Part shown: piece after piece, positions 1 through 7,262 of the stretch | Layout of the letters: the number at the start of each line of letters is the position of its first letter | Position numbering within the stretch: the first letter of the stretch is position 1 | The notes under the pieces: model-generated | Told to the model about the DNA's origin: nothing | The model's input: the letters and a program-made list of their open reading frames with translations, nothing else | The model's database searches: none | Source: CAZBQJ01 sp964494085 | GTDB lineage: Bacteria > Patescibacteriota > Gracilibacteria > UBA1369 | DNA length: 64,000 nt | Assembly: GCA_964494085.1 (NCBI GenBank) | Contig: CAZBQJ010000002.1 | Location: 204,230 to 268,229 of the forward strand | Direction of reading: 5' to 3' | Position numbers and translations under genes: made by a program

Positions 1-525
1 ATTCAAGGGATGGCCATTGGATCCATCAAATACGCTATACTAATGCAGTCACCGGAATCCGATTTCGTTTTCGATTGGGATAAAGTGTTATCCTTTGAAG
101 GCAATAGTGCGCCTTATCTGCAATATACCTATGCCAGAACACGGAGTCTGTTGGGAAAGGCTGCCAAAGCGTCTCCAGAGGCTGGACAGGATCAGGCTAC
201 ATTATTTTCTGTGGATCAGGAGACTTCTCCGGAAGAAGCCAGTTTGAAGCCCTTTGCTTTACCGGCAGAGCAACATCTATTACGACTTTTACCTTTGTTC
301 CCTGATAAAGTCAGCTTGGCTGCCCTCAGTTTTAAGCCCAATACCCTCACCAATTACCTGCACGAGTTGGCCCAGGCCTTCAATTCATTTTATGGGTCAG
401 TCCAGGTTCTAAAGACTCAACGAGCTGATTTACTGAAAGCCCGTTTGGATCTGGTCAAAGCCACCTCCCAAGTAATCAGAAATGGTCTGCAAATATTAGG
501 GATTACCGTCTTTGAACGTATGTAA
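1..525 (+). CDS. argS: Arginyl-tRNA synthetase, C-terminal part (5' truncated by window)
   Basis: Only the last 174 codons are present; the reading frame is open from base 1, so the gene begins outside the window. The visible part is the end of the class I catalytic region plus the DALR-type anticodon-binding domain. Recognisable family features are the FDW-containing helix followed by GNSAPYLQYTYARTRS, where the YLQY..AR..S pattern is diagnostic for ArgS, and the C-terminal run ending GLQILGITVFERM, matching the usual ..GL.LLGI..PERM end. The enzyme charges tRNA-Arg with arginine in the cytoplasm. An acidic, Q-rich insert near residues 55-80 separates the two conserved blocks. A strong intrinsic terminator follows 18 nt after the stop codon. 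Confidence 0.95.
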   Translation: MQGMAIGSIKYAILMQSPESDFVFDWDKVLSFEGNSAPYLQYTYARTRSLLGKAAKASPEAGQDQATLFSVDQETSPEEASLKPFALPAEQHLLRLLPLFPDKVSLAALSFKPNTLTNYLHELAQAFNSFYGSVQVLKTQRADLLKARLDLVKATSQVIRNGLQILGITVFERM

Positions 526-543
526 TCTAGCTCCACTCATCAG

Positions 544-579
544 AAAAAGCCCTCGCCAGGAAACTGGCGAGGGCTTTTT
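544..579. terminator. Bidirectional intrinsic terminator after argS
   Basis: A 16-bp perfect stem (AAAAAGCCCTCGCCAG, loop GAAA, then the complement ending in TTTTT). The A-run on one side and T-run on the other make it work on both strands, ending argS on the plus strand and the decayed minus-strand ORF at 597-848. Confidence 0.93.
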
Positions 580-596
580 GAAATCAATATTTTTCC

Positions 597-848
597 TTAA
601 GCGTTGTGCGAAGGGGTAGATCCGGAAGCCTGACGAGTAGAATCACCATGCTTTTCCAGTTCACCTCGGAGGATAAAATGGCTGATAATAATGAATGGAG
701 TAACCAAACCTTGAATAATATAAGTTCCCAGTTGAGCTACTTCAAAGGAAATTCTCCAGAAGAAATTGAACCAAACACTGGAAAGGATGTTACCAACGAT
801 AGTTACAGCAATCCCAACCAGGATATAAGAGGTATTAAGTATTTGCTT
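597..848 (-). pseudogene. Small two-helix membrane protein ORF without a usable start codon
   Basis: Reading the minus strand gives an open frame (open back to about 884) encoding two strongly hydrophobic segments, the first starting YILVGIAVTIVGNIL and the second LGTYIIQGLVTPFIII, followed by a polar tail ending PSHNA. A good minus-strand promoter lies upstream (TTGCTG, 16 nt, TATAAT at 855-882) and a bidirectional terminator lies just downstream, as expected for a real gene. However, no ATG, GTG or TTG is in frame before the first helix. It may be a decayed gene, use a rare start such as ATA/ATT, or carry a sequencing error. The plus-strand ORF over the same bases is Asn/Ser-rich, as expected for an antisense shadow of membrane helices. 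Function unknown. Confidence 0.4.
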
Positions 849-854
849 GCCCGG

Positions 855-882
855 ATTATAGCAAAACGAGTTTAAACAGCAA
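855..882 (-). promoter_or_regulatory. Sigma70-type promoter for the minus-strand membrane ORF
   Basis: On the minus strand TTGCTG (877-882) is followed after 16 nt by TATAAT (855-860), preceded by TGC, giving the extended -10 form TGCTATAAT that recurs in this window. Confidence 0.5.
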
Positions 883-977
883 CTTTAAAGCTGAAGATCG
901 TCGAAACTTTCAAAAATACCCTTTAGTGTGTTCGTCTAGATATAAATAAAGGCATTATTCGTCTTTTATTGAGAAAC

Positions 978-1052
978 TGGAGGCGGCACCCGGGTTCGAA
1001 CCGGGGAATGGCGGTTTTGCAAACCGCTGCCTTACCACTTGGCTATACCGCC
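978..1052 (-). tRNA. tRNA-Cys(GCA)
   Basis: Full cloverleaf on the minus strand. The acceptor stem GGCGGTA pairs with a 3' half that tolerates one wobble, the anticodon loop is TTGCAAA (anticodon GCA) closed by GCGGT/ACCGC, the T-loop is TTCGAAC, discriminator U73 is as usual for tRNA-Cys, and CCA is encoded. Confidence 0.95.
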
Positions 1053-1091
1053 GCTGGAACCTTTAGATTGACTTGCGTGAAATAATTTTCA

Positions 1092-1184
1092 TGGCGGAGA
1101 GGGAGAGATTCGAACTCTCGCGGCCAGTTGCCCGACCCTACAGGATTAGCAATCCCGCCCCTTCAGCCACTTGGGTACCTCTCC
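1092..1184 (-). tRNA. tRNA-Ser(GCT)
   Basis: Minus strand, 93 nt with encoded CCA. Acceptor GGAGAGG, anticodon loop TTGCTAA (anticodon GCT), long class II variable arm and T-loop TTCGAAT. Lies 39 nt upstream of tRNA-Cys in the same direction and is probably co-transcribed with it. Confidence 0.95.
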
Positions 1185-1381
1185 ATAAACCTTTTCCACG
1201 CATTGTCGAAGATCATTTCATTTAGTTCTTTGCCCACGAATATTAATATGAAGGTTTTAAAAATGCAAAAGCAAATATTATCTGAAATTTCCTTATCAAT
1301 TAGCTAAACCACAATAATACAACTTGGTATTGAAAAATTTATCAGAATAATTATATTCATCAGGATTTGAAATTTAACGTA

Positions 1382-1795
1382 ATGACCATGATAGAGAAAA
1401 ATGACCTTCCGGCAGCCGAAATCGACCATGAGCAATCCAGTCCGGAGTATCGTGTCATGAATGCGATCTCTCGCAGTTACATGCTGGAGCAGATCAACGG
1501 CCCTGCCAGGCTCGAATTGACTAGAAACTCCGATACCCTCAAAGCCAATCCCTTACTCGCAGAGATCGGCCTATATGATGTAGTCACTCTACAGGACAAC
1601 CAAATCATCACTCTCCGCAAAGCCACTCACGCTGAGATTCGCTCTTTCCTGCCCAAGGCTATTTTCAAAGAAGCGGACATCCCTCGTTTTTTTGAAATAA
1701 ACTCCTATATCAAGGCCAAAAATGAGCATGATTACCTTCCTCCGGTACTTCGACCCAGCGTCCCTCCCGACCCAATCAGTGGCCAGACTAAATAA
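1382..1795 (+). CDS. Hypothetical protein, unknown function
   Basis: A soluble protein of about 137 aa that I do not recognise. It has no signal peptide or membrane segment and a mixed alpha/beta-like composition; the C-terminus is Pro-rich (LPPVLRPSVPPDP). Start choice is uncertain: ATG at 1382 and 1388 are possible, and an in-frame TTG at 1367 directly follows an AGGA motif at too short a spacing. The 180-nt stretch between the tRNA genes and this ORF is A+T rich and carries no recognisable element. The codon pattern resembles the neighbours, so it is probably a genuine lineage-specific gene. Confidence 0.6.
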   Translation: MTMIEKNDLPAAEIDHEQSSPEYRVMNAISRSYMLEQINGPARLELTRNSDTLKANPLLAEIGLYDVVTLQDNQIITLRKATHAEIRSFLPKAIFKEADIPRFFEINSYIKAKNEHDYLPPVLRPSVPPDPISGQTK

Positions 1796-1833
1796 TCAAT
1801 CGCTGTAATTTGCCGAATAGGTCGATTTGGGTG

Positions 1834-1940
1834 TATAATCTGGAGATATGCCGAAACCCATTTCTAGTACCCCGAAAATATGGCTTGTGGTAGCCATTCA
1901 GTACTCAGAAAATCGTTCAATCTTGGTTGGTTTGCTCTAA
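1834..1940 (+). other. Promoter plus 30-codon ORF running into the 3' end of tag
   Basis: A perfect TATAAT at 1834-1839 is followed 8 nt later by ATG (1848) with GGAG at 1842-1845 between them. The frame gives a 30-aa peptide beginning MPKPISSTPKIW and stopping at 1940, overlapping the convergent 3' end of tag by 4 nt. It could be a real small protein, a non-coding transcript start, or the surviving 5' end of a deleted gene. No function is suggested. Confidence 0.25.
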
Positions 1941-2503
1941 TTCTTATAACGACGACAATTCACCACATGGTCATTGACCATTCCCACGGCTTGCATATAG
2001 GCATAAGCAATGGTCGAGCCCATAAATCTAAAACCTCTTTTTTTCAGATCCTCGGCAAATACCTCCGCTTCTCTGGTTATCGCCGGGATGGCTTGCTGAT
2101 TTTTTCTTTTCCCATCGATCGGCTTTTCATCAACAAATCTCCAGATATATTTGGAGAAACTGCCAAATTCTCGCTGTATTTCCAGAAATTTCTGGGCATT
2201 GTTGATAGCCGCTTTTATTTTTAAACGATTTCTAATGATGGCCGGGTCTTTCAACAATCTATCCACATCTTTTTCAGTAAATCTTGCCACTTTCTGCGGA
2301 TCGAAATCAGCAAATAACCTTCGGTAGCCTTCCCGTTTATACAAAATAGTTCGCCAGGACAAGCCGGCCTGCGCACTTTCCAGGACCAGAAATTCAAATA
2401 GCTCGCGGTCATTTTTGAGCGGTACGCCCCATTCCTGATCATGATACTTCTGCATCAGCGGGTCGCCCTCTGCCCATTCACAAGAATTATTGAGAATCTT
2501 CAT
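1937..2503 (-). CDS. tag: DNA-3-methyladenine glycosylase I
   Basis: Removes 3-methyladenine from alkylated DNA as the first step of base excision repair. The 188-aa protein aligns end to end with the E. coli Tag pattern: C8 and H21 (YHDQEWGVP) with H179 and C183 (NDHVVNC) form the zinc site at the same spacing as Cys4/His17/His175/Cys179 of E. coli, and E42 in the LESAQAGLSW motif corresponds to the active-site Glu38. Length is normal. It starts 11 nt downstream of tRNA-Ser(TGA) on the same strand and is probably transcribed with it. Confidence 0.96.
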   Translation of the reverse strand: MKILNNSCEWAEGDPLMQKYHDQEWGVPLKNDRELFEFLVLESAQAGLSWRTILYKREGYRRLFADFDPQKVARFTEKDVDRLLKDPAIIRNRLKIKAAINNAQKFLEIQREFGSFSKYIWRFVDEKPIDGKRKNQQAIPAITREAEVFAEDLKKRGFRFMGSTIAYAYMQAVGMVNDHVVNCRRYKN

Positions 2504-2514
2504 ATTTTAAAAAC

Positions 2515-2604
2515 TGGCGGAGAGAGAGGGATTCGAACCCCCGAGGAGCTTGCGCCCCTAACGGTTTTCAAGACCGCCGCGTTCGACCACTCTGCCATCT
2601 CTCC
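2515..2604 (-). tRNA. tRNA-Ser(TGA)
   Basis: Minus strand, 90 nt with encoded CCA. Acceptor GGAGAGA, anticodon loop CTTGAAA (anticodon TGA), long variable arm, T-loop TTCGAAT. It precedes tag on the same strand. Confidence 0.95.
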
Positions 2605-2736
2605 GTATCTTAAATGTGCCGAAAACGCTGGCATATTAACCAACTTTAAGCCTTACTTCAAGAAAAATTTATGCTTTTCTAATCTTTCTTTAAAAGGATC
2701 TGGTTATTTTAGTTTTACCAACTAACACCAATACCT

Positions 2737-3159
2737 ATGTCCACTCCGATCTCTTGTCATCAATTGCCACTGGCCGATCTACAGATCGATGCCAATTTTC
2801 AATCCATTATCAGCAGATCGGGCCGAGAAATCACTTTGCGTCGCAAAGAATTCCAACTACTCAAATTCCTGGCCAACAACCTCAATTCTGTCATCAGTAA
2901 ATACGCTATTCTGGATTTGGTCTGGGAATTCAGCAGTTTTGCCGGCAGCAATACATTGGAAGTGCATCTGAGTAGTCTGCGTAAAAAGATTCAAAAGATC
3001 TCCCAACAAGTCCGCATCGACACTATTCGCGGTGTAGGCTACCGGCTAACCACCGATAAAGCTATAAATTCTTCAAATACTTCACTGCTTCGTCCAACTG
3101 GCGATCATAACCTTTCTCCTGGTCACCGTCTTCCGGAAGCACTTCTCGGTCAGGTTTGA
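2737..3159 (+). CDS. OmpR/PhoB-type winged-helix DNA-binding protein without receiver domain
   Basis: Residues about 20-107 match the Trans_reg_C winged-helix domain of response regulators: a strand pair, ITLRRKEFQLLKFLANN, then the recognition-helix region NTLEVHLSSLRKKI and the wing ending IRGVGYRL. No phosphoacceptor receiver domain precedes it, so it is a stand-alone DNA binder, presumably transcriptional. After the wing, the last 33 codons are entirely antisense to the 3' end of the convergent S41 protease gene (98-nt overlap). They look like a read-through tail gained when an earlier stop codon was lost. No histidine kinase lies nearby and the target genes are unknown. Confidence 0.8.
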   Translation: MSTPISCHQLPLADLQIDANFQSIISRSGREITLRRKEFQLLKFLANNLNSVISKYAILDLVWEFSSFAGSNTLEVHLSSLRKKIQKISQQVRIDTIRGVGYRLTTDKAINSSNTSLLRPTGDHNLSPGHRLPEALLGQV

Positions 3160-4297
3160 TCCCTATTTCATTGATATTTATACCATTGGGAGGATTCCAA
3201 CGGGCAATCGTGAATCTCAAACTCGAGCCGTCAGGAAGTGGATCGACTTCCTGAACTGTTCCTTTGCCAAAGCTGGTTTCACCCATGATCAAACCACGTT
3301 TAAAGTCCTGAATAGCGGCTATAACAATTTCTGAAGCAGACGCAGAACCCTTATTGGTCAAAACTACCAAGGGTAAATCGGGAAATTGCGGATTGCCGGT
3401 AGTTTTCAATTTTTCATCTTCTTTGGAATTGCGGTATTCCACAGAAACTACTTCCTGCTGCCCACGAATAAAGGCAGACAAAATATCAATCGAACCCTCC
3501 AGGTAGCCACCACCATTATAACGCAAATCCAGAACCAGACCTTTGGGCTTTTTTTGTTTGATCTGATCAATAATATAATTGAATTCAACTTTTGTATCGT
3601 CACTAAATTCATGAACCGCCACTTGCCAGATACCACTTTCAATTTCTTTGCTGGTGACACTTTCTACGGTAATTTTATCTCGACTAATTTTTACCTCAAA
3701 AGGCTTGTCCTTACTTTTACGCGAAATAGTCAATGTTACAGCAGTACCTTTCTGTCCCCGAATATTGGTAATAGCATCATAAAGAGACATATTTTCGACT
3801 ACCTTGTCATCTATTTTCAAAACTATGTCGTCAGGCAAAAGTCCGGCTTTTTGGGCGGGCGAATCTTTTACTGTTGAAACGACTACCAACTGAGCGTTAT
3901 GCACGGTTAATTCTGCTCCGATTCCTTCCAGCTCTGAATTCAGACTTTCGTTAAATTCAACAGTTTCCTGAGGATCCATAAATTCCGTGAAAGGATCATC
4001 CAATGCTGCCACCATTCCCTTTATTGCGCCATAAGCCATTTCTCCCTTATTCAACTTCTCTGTATGGATATACTTTTTTTCCAATAAATCCTTGACAGTC
4101 CACATGGTCCGTAAATCCAAATCTCCACTAGTCGTTGGCTGGTCGAGCCCCAACAAGTCTCCCAACACACTACCTTGAGCATTGCCGGTCGGTGTGACCA
4201 GACTACGGGTAGGCAGAGTGTTCCCGGCCAATAAACCGGTCGAAAATACCACTCCAAAAATCGCAATATAACTGGCTATCCTAGTACTTTTCTTCAT
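3062..4297 (-). CDS. S41 family C-terminal processing peptidase
   Basis: A membrane-anchored or secreted Ser/Lys protease that trims or degrades envelope proteins by their C-termini. An N-terminal hydrophobic segment (residues 8-25) acts as signal/anchor, a PDZ domain covers about 125-205 (LEGIGAEL..., DDIVLKIDDK), and the peptidase domain follows with the VLDLRYNGGG substrate-binding motif. The catalytic pair is Ser320 in GSASASE and Lys345 in TSFGKGTVQ, at the 25-residue spacing seen in CtpB-type proteases. Length (411 aa) is normal. Its 3' end overlaps the convergent winged-helix gene by 98 nt. Which Ctp subgroup it belongs to cannot be decided by eye. Confidence 0.93.
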   Translation of the reverse strand: MKKSTRIASYIAIFGVVFSTGLLAGNTLPTRSLVTPTGNAQGSVLGDLLGLDQPTTSGDLDLRTMWTVKDLLEKKYIHTEKLNKGEMAYGAIKGMVAALDDPFTEFMDPQETVEFNESLNSELEGIGAELTVHNAQLVVVSTVKDSPAQKAGLLPDDIVLKIDDKVVENMSLYDAITNIRGQKGTAVTLTISRKSKDKPFEVKISRDKITVESVTSKEIESGIWQVAVHEFSDDTKVEFNYIIDQIKQKKPKGLVLDLRYNGGGYLEGSIDILSAFIRGQQEVVSVEYRNSKEDEKLKTTGNPQFPDLPLVVLTNKGSASASEIVIAAIQDFKRGLIMGETSFGKGTVQEVDPLPDGSSLRFTIARWNPPNGININEIGIKPDREVLPEDGDQEKGYDRQLDEAVKYLKNL

Positions 4298-4356
4298 AAA
4301 TTCTCCTATTAAAATTCTGCTGTGATTTAATTCTAATTCAAAACGGATTGCGCCGA

Positions 4357-5172
4357 TTATACACTAATCGGTCTGATCTGTATTCTTTCAATACTCTTAG
4401 CCAGTCCGGTCTGTGGGTCCGTTTCTAGCAGCAAGGCATTAAAGACCGTGTCCCCCTCGGCTACTTCATGTTTCACCGGTCTTTGAGTCAAAAAACCGGT
4501 AATAATCTCCTCTTTGCGAGCTCCAATAATCGAGTTGATCACTCCGGTCATCCCCACATCGGTCAAGTAGGCGGTCTGTTTAGGAAGGATTTGTTCATCC
4601 GCGGTTTGGATATGCGTATGAGTTCCATAGACCAGACTCACCCGACCATCCAAGAAATGTCCCATAGCCATTTTTTCCGAGCCCGTCTCGGTATGCATAT
4701 CCAGAACTATCGCCGACAGGGTTTCCCCCAGTCGCAGTTGTTTTTCCTCCAGTTCATCCAGGATTGTTTCCGCCTTTTTAAATGGGTCATCCAGATTTCC
4801 CGGCATAAACACTCTGCCCATTAAGTTAATTATCGCGATTTTCCGGCCATTCTGCATCTCTATAACCGCATATCCACGCCCCGGAGCACCTTCCGGATAA
4901 TTGGCCGGCCTGATCAATGGATAATCTTCCTGATCGAGATGTTTGTAAATCTCCGCCACCCTCCAAATATGATTTCCACTGGTAAAAAAATCTACTCCAT
5001 AACCGCGTAACTCTTGAATTTTATTATCTGTAACACCTTTGCCATGATGAGTATTTTCCGCATTGGCGATCACAAAATCTATCTGCTTTTCTTTTCGCAA
5101 GTCTGCCAATACTTTCCCCAATGTTTTTCTGCCTGGCTTCCCAAAGACGTCTCCGATTATCAATATACGCAT
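4357..5172 (-). CDS. ymdB: YmdB-family metallophosphoesterase
   Basis: Calcineurin-like phosphoesterase of the YmdB family (2',3'-cyclic nucleotide phosphodiesterase in Bacillus). Metal-binding motifs in order are GDVFGKPGR (Asp8), ANAENTHHGKG (Asn/Glu), SGNHIW, a central LDMHTETGSEKM and the C-terminal YGTHTHIQTADEQILP. The TDVGMTG block near residue 180 is also family-typical. Length (271 aa) matches. It lies 59 nt upstream of the S41 protease gene on the same strand. A TATAAT box on the minus strand about 30 nt before the start is the likely promoter and is divergent from recA. The cellular role here is unproven; in Bacillus it affects RNA turnover and developmental choice. Confidence 0.92.
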   Translation of the reverse strand: MRILIIGDVFGKPGRKTLGKVLADLRKEKQIDFVIANAENTHHGKGVTDNKIQELRGYGVDFFTSGNHIWRVAEIYKHLDQEDYPLIRPANYPEGAPGRGYAVIEMQNGRKIAIINLMGRVFMPGNLDDPFKKAETILDELEEKQLRLGETLSAIVLDMHTETGSEKMAMGHFLDGRVSLVYGTHTHIQTADEQILPKQTAYLTDVGMTGVINSIIGARKEEIITGFLTQRPVKHEVAEGDTVFNALLLETDPQTGLAKSIERIQIRPISV

Positions 5173-5330
5173 AGCTGTTTTATCAAAATGTAGAGTTGAT
5201 TATACTATTCCCCATCATAACCGCAAACCAATCAATAAACTATTTCCAAAACTGCGTTTTATTTATTTTTAAGGTAAATCTCAGCCGGGTTTCATCCTGA
5301 CCAAGTATAAATTGAAATACATTCCTCCTA

Positions 5331-5377
5331 CCTGTACAGGGTAAAATCTTGACGGTGAGTATTTGCTCACCTATCAT
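5331..5377 (+). promoter_or_regulatory. recA promoter with palindromic operator between -35 and -10
   Basis: TTGACG (5349-5354), a 17-nt spacer and TATCAT (5372-5377) form a good sigma70 promoter 38 nt before recA. The spacer is almost wholly the inverted repeat GGTGAG-TATTTG-CTCACC (5354-5371), and a second perfect 10-bp palindrome CCTGTACAGG lies at 5331-5340. A repressor bound here would block RNA polymerase. It matches neither the E. coli (CTGT-N8-ACAG) nor the Bacillus LexA box. A regulator is inferred, not seen. Confidence 0.7.
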
Positions 5378-5415
5378 CTGAGCAATCTAAAAATTATTTA
5401 ACCAAGCGTAAGATT

Positions 5416-6579
5416 ATGGCTATATCATTAGAAAAACAAAAGGCGGTCGAATTGGCACTTTCACAAATCGAACGTACTTTTGGTAAAGGATCAATCATGA
5501 AAATGGGCGAACGTCACAACATTGCTATCGAGACTTTCTCCACAGGTTCCCTATCATTGGATTTGGCTCTGGGAGGCGGAGTGCCAAAAGGAAGAATCAT
5601 CGAAGTATACGGGCCGGAAAGCTCTGGAAAAACTACACTTACTCTCCACATGATTTCTGAAATCCAAAAGGCCGGAGGCATGGCGGCGTTTATCGATGCG
5701 GAACACGCTTTGGATCCTGAGTATGCCCGTCGTATCGGTGTAAATCTGGATGCCTTACTGGTATCCCAACCCGATAGTGGCGAGCAGGCTCTGGAAATAG
5801 CTGAAACATTGGTGCGTTCAAATGCCATAGATCTAATTGTCGTTGATTCAGTCGCCGCTCTCACCCCAAAGGCAGAAATCGAAGGAGAAATGGGGGATTC
5901 ACACATGGGGCTTCAGGCTCGTTTGATGAGTCAGGCTTTACGAAAACTGACAGCAGCCATTAGTAAATCCAAAACAACCGTTGTTTTCATCAACCAATTA
6001 CGCATGAAAATCGGAGTAATGTTTGGTAACCCGGAAACAACAACCGGTGGCAACGCTTTAAAGTTCTACGCTTCTGTCCGTATGGAAATTCGCTCAATCG
6101 GTAAATTGGAAGAAGGCACAGGGGATGAAAAATCCTATACCGGTAATCGGGTCAAAGTAAAGGTTGTCAAAAACAAAGTTGCCCCTCCTTTCAAAATCGC
6201 CGAGTTCGATATTATGTATAATAAAGGTATCAGTAGAGTAGGTGATTTACTGGATCTCGCTACACGTTTTGAAATCGTTAGAAAGGCTGGAGCCTTCTAC
6301 AGTTATGGTGATAATAAAATCGGTCAGGGTCGAGAAAATACTAAAACTTTCCTCAGTCAACCGGAAAATAAGAAAATGCTCCAGGAGTTGGAAAAGGATG
6401 TCTTGAAAGTTGCCAAAGCCGAGGCTGCCAGCAATATCGCTGATCCTAACAAAGCTTCACAAAGTGTCACGGACGAGCCTGTGGCAATCGATGATCCTTT
6501 GGAAGCTATCAAGGCAGCCCGCGATTCCAAAATCACCGCCACTGGTAACACTTCAGCTAAAGTATCCTCAAAAAAGTAA
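5416..6579 (+). CDS. recA: Recombinase RecA
   Basis: ATP-dependent strand-exchange protein, central to recombinational repair, SOS induction and transformation. Walker A is GPESSGKTT at residues 66-74, the Walker B region is LIVVDSVAAL, loop L1 includes EGEMGDSHMGLQARLMSQALRK, and the signature INQLRMKIGVMFGNPETT contains the L2 start. The C-terminal domain covers about 270-335, followed by a flexible tail rich in Ala, Asp and Ser to residue 387, somewhat longer than E. coli RecA. The start is fixed by conservation of MAISLEKQKAVE. It is preceded by the palindromic promoter and followed by recX. Confidence 0.98.
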   Translation: MAISLEKQKAVELALSQIERTFGKGSIMKMGERHNIAIETFSTGSLSLDLALGGGVPKGRIIEVYGPESSGKTTLTLHMISEIQKAGGMAAFIDAEHALDPEYARRIGVNLDALLVSQPDSGEQALEIAETLVRSNAIDLIVVDSVAALTPKAEIEGEMGDSHMGLQARLMSQALRKLTAAISKSKTTVVFINQLRMKIGVMFGNPETTTGGNALKFYASVRMEIRSIGKLEEGTGDEKSYTGNRVKVKVVKNKVAPPFKIAEFDIMYNKGISRVGDLLDLATRFEIVRKAGAFYSYGDNKIGQGRENTKTFLSQPENKKMLQELEKDVLKVAKAEAASNIADPNKASQSVTDEPVAIDDPLEAIKAARDSKITATGNTSAKVSSKK

Positions 6580-6593
6580 ATCATCATAAATTT

Positions 6594-6624
6594 CCCTCTT
6601 GTTCGCCTCAAAATGACAAGAGGG
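6594..6624 (+). terminator. Hairpin between recA and recX
   Basis: CCCTCTTGT pairs perfectly with ACAAGAGGG around a 13-nt loop, 15 nt after the recA stop. It lacks a clear T-run, so it may be a partial terminator or mRNA-stabilising hairpin that lowers recX relative to recA. Confidence 0.5.
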
Positions 6625-6648
6625 AGTTTAAAATAAATAACTGGTCCG

Positions 6649-7155
6649 ATGACAAAAAATCAACAAAGATTAATTAATTATTGTTACAATCTTCTGGCCA
6701 TGCGGCGCTACTCGATCCATGAAATGGTTCAGAAGCTTGAAGCCAAAAATAGTAAGTTGCTCAACCTTTGTACCGATCAGGAATTAGAAGAGATCTTAGC
6801 ATCCTTGCTCAAGGCTAACCTGATCAATGACCAGGATTACGCTTTTTTCTACATCGACAGTAAAATCCGTCACAAACCTATTGGGAAGATCAAAATCAGG
6901 CATCAATTACGCCAAAAGGGAATTGCCGATGAACTAATTACTCAGTCATTAAACAAGGCTCAGATTGATGAATTGGAATTAGCGGGCAAATTACTTTTAA
7001 AAAGGGCAATCGTCTATAACCTTACTCAACTTCAAGACCGGAAAATTAAAGGGCGTTTATTGCGATATTTAGCCAGCAATGGTTTCAATGGGACGACTTC
7101 GTATCAGGCTTATCGAGACCTAGTCAGAATGCAGGTCAATCAGGACAACAGTTGA
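6649..7155 (+). CDS. recX: Regulatory protein RecX
   Basis: Small all-helical modulator that binds RecA filaments and limits their activity. The three-helix repeat pattern is visible: YCYNLLAMRRYSIHEMVQKL, then LLKANLINDQDYAFFYIDSKI and KIKIRHQLRQKGI...ITQSL. Length (168 aa) is typical. Position directly downstream of recA, 69 nt away with the hairpin between them, is the classic recA-recX arrangement, so it should share the recA promoter. Confidence 0.9.
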   Translation: MTKNQQRLINYCYNLLAMRRYSIHEMVQKLEAKNSKLLNLCTDQELEEILASLLKANLINDQDYAFFYIDSKIRHKPIGKIKIRHQLRQKGIADELITQSLNKAQIDELELAGKLLLKRAIVYNLTQLQDRKIKGRLLRYLASNGFNGTTSYQAYRDLVRMQVNQDNS

Positions 7156-7262
7156 AAGTTATCCATTTTCGATCATAGCTTTACAATTCCCTCTATCTCA
7201 TGTAAATTTAAGCTGATAAAGGATTAGTTAGATCTAATCCGGGCTTTTAACTGCGTTTAAAT

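Noticed and set aside
606..875. Plus-strand ORF (89 aa, or 65 aa from ATG 678 with a GGAGG motif)
   Set aside because: It is Asn/Ser-rich and lies exactly opposite two hydrophobic segments with promoter and terminator on the minus strand, so it looks like a shadow. The Shine-Dalgarno match leaves a little doubt.
2441..2725. Plus-strand ORF of 94 aa containing GGERGIRTPEELAPLT
   Set aside because: This is the familiar false protein obtained by translating a tRNA-Ser gene in antisense.
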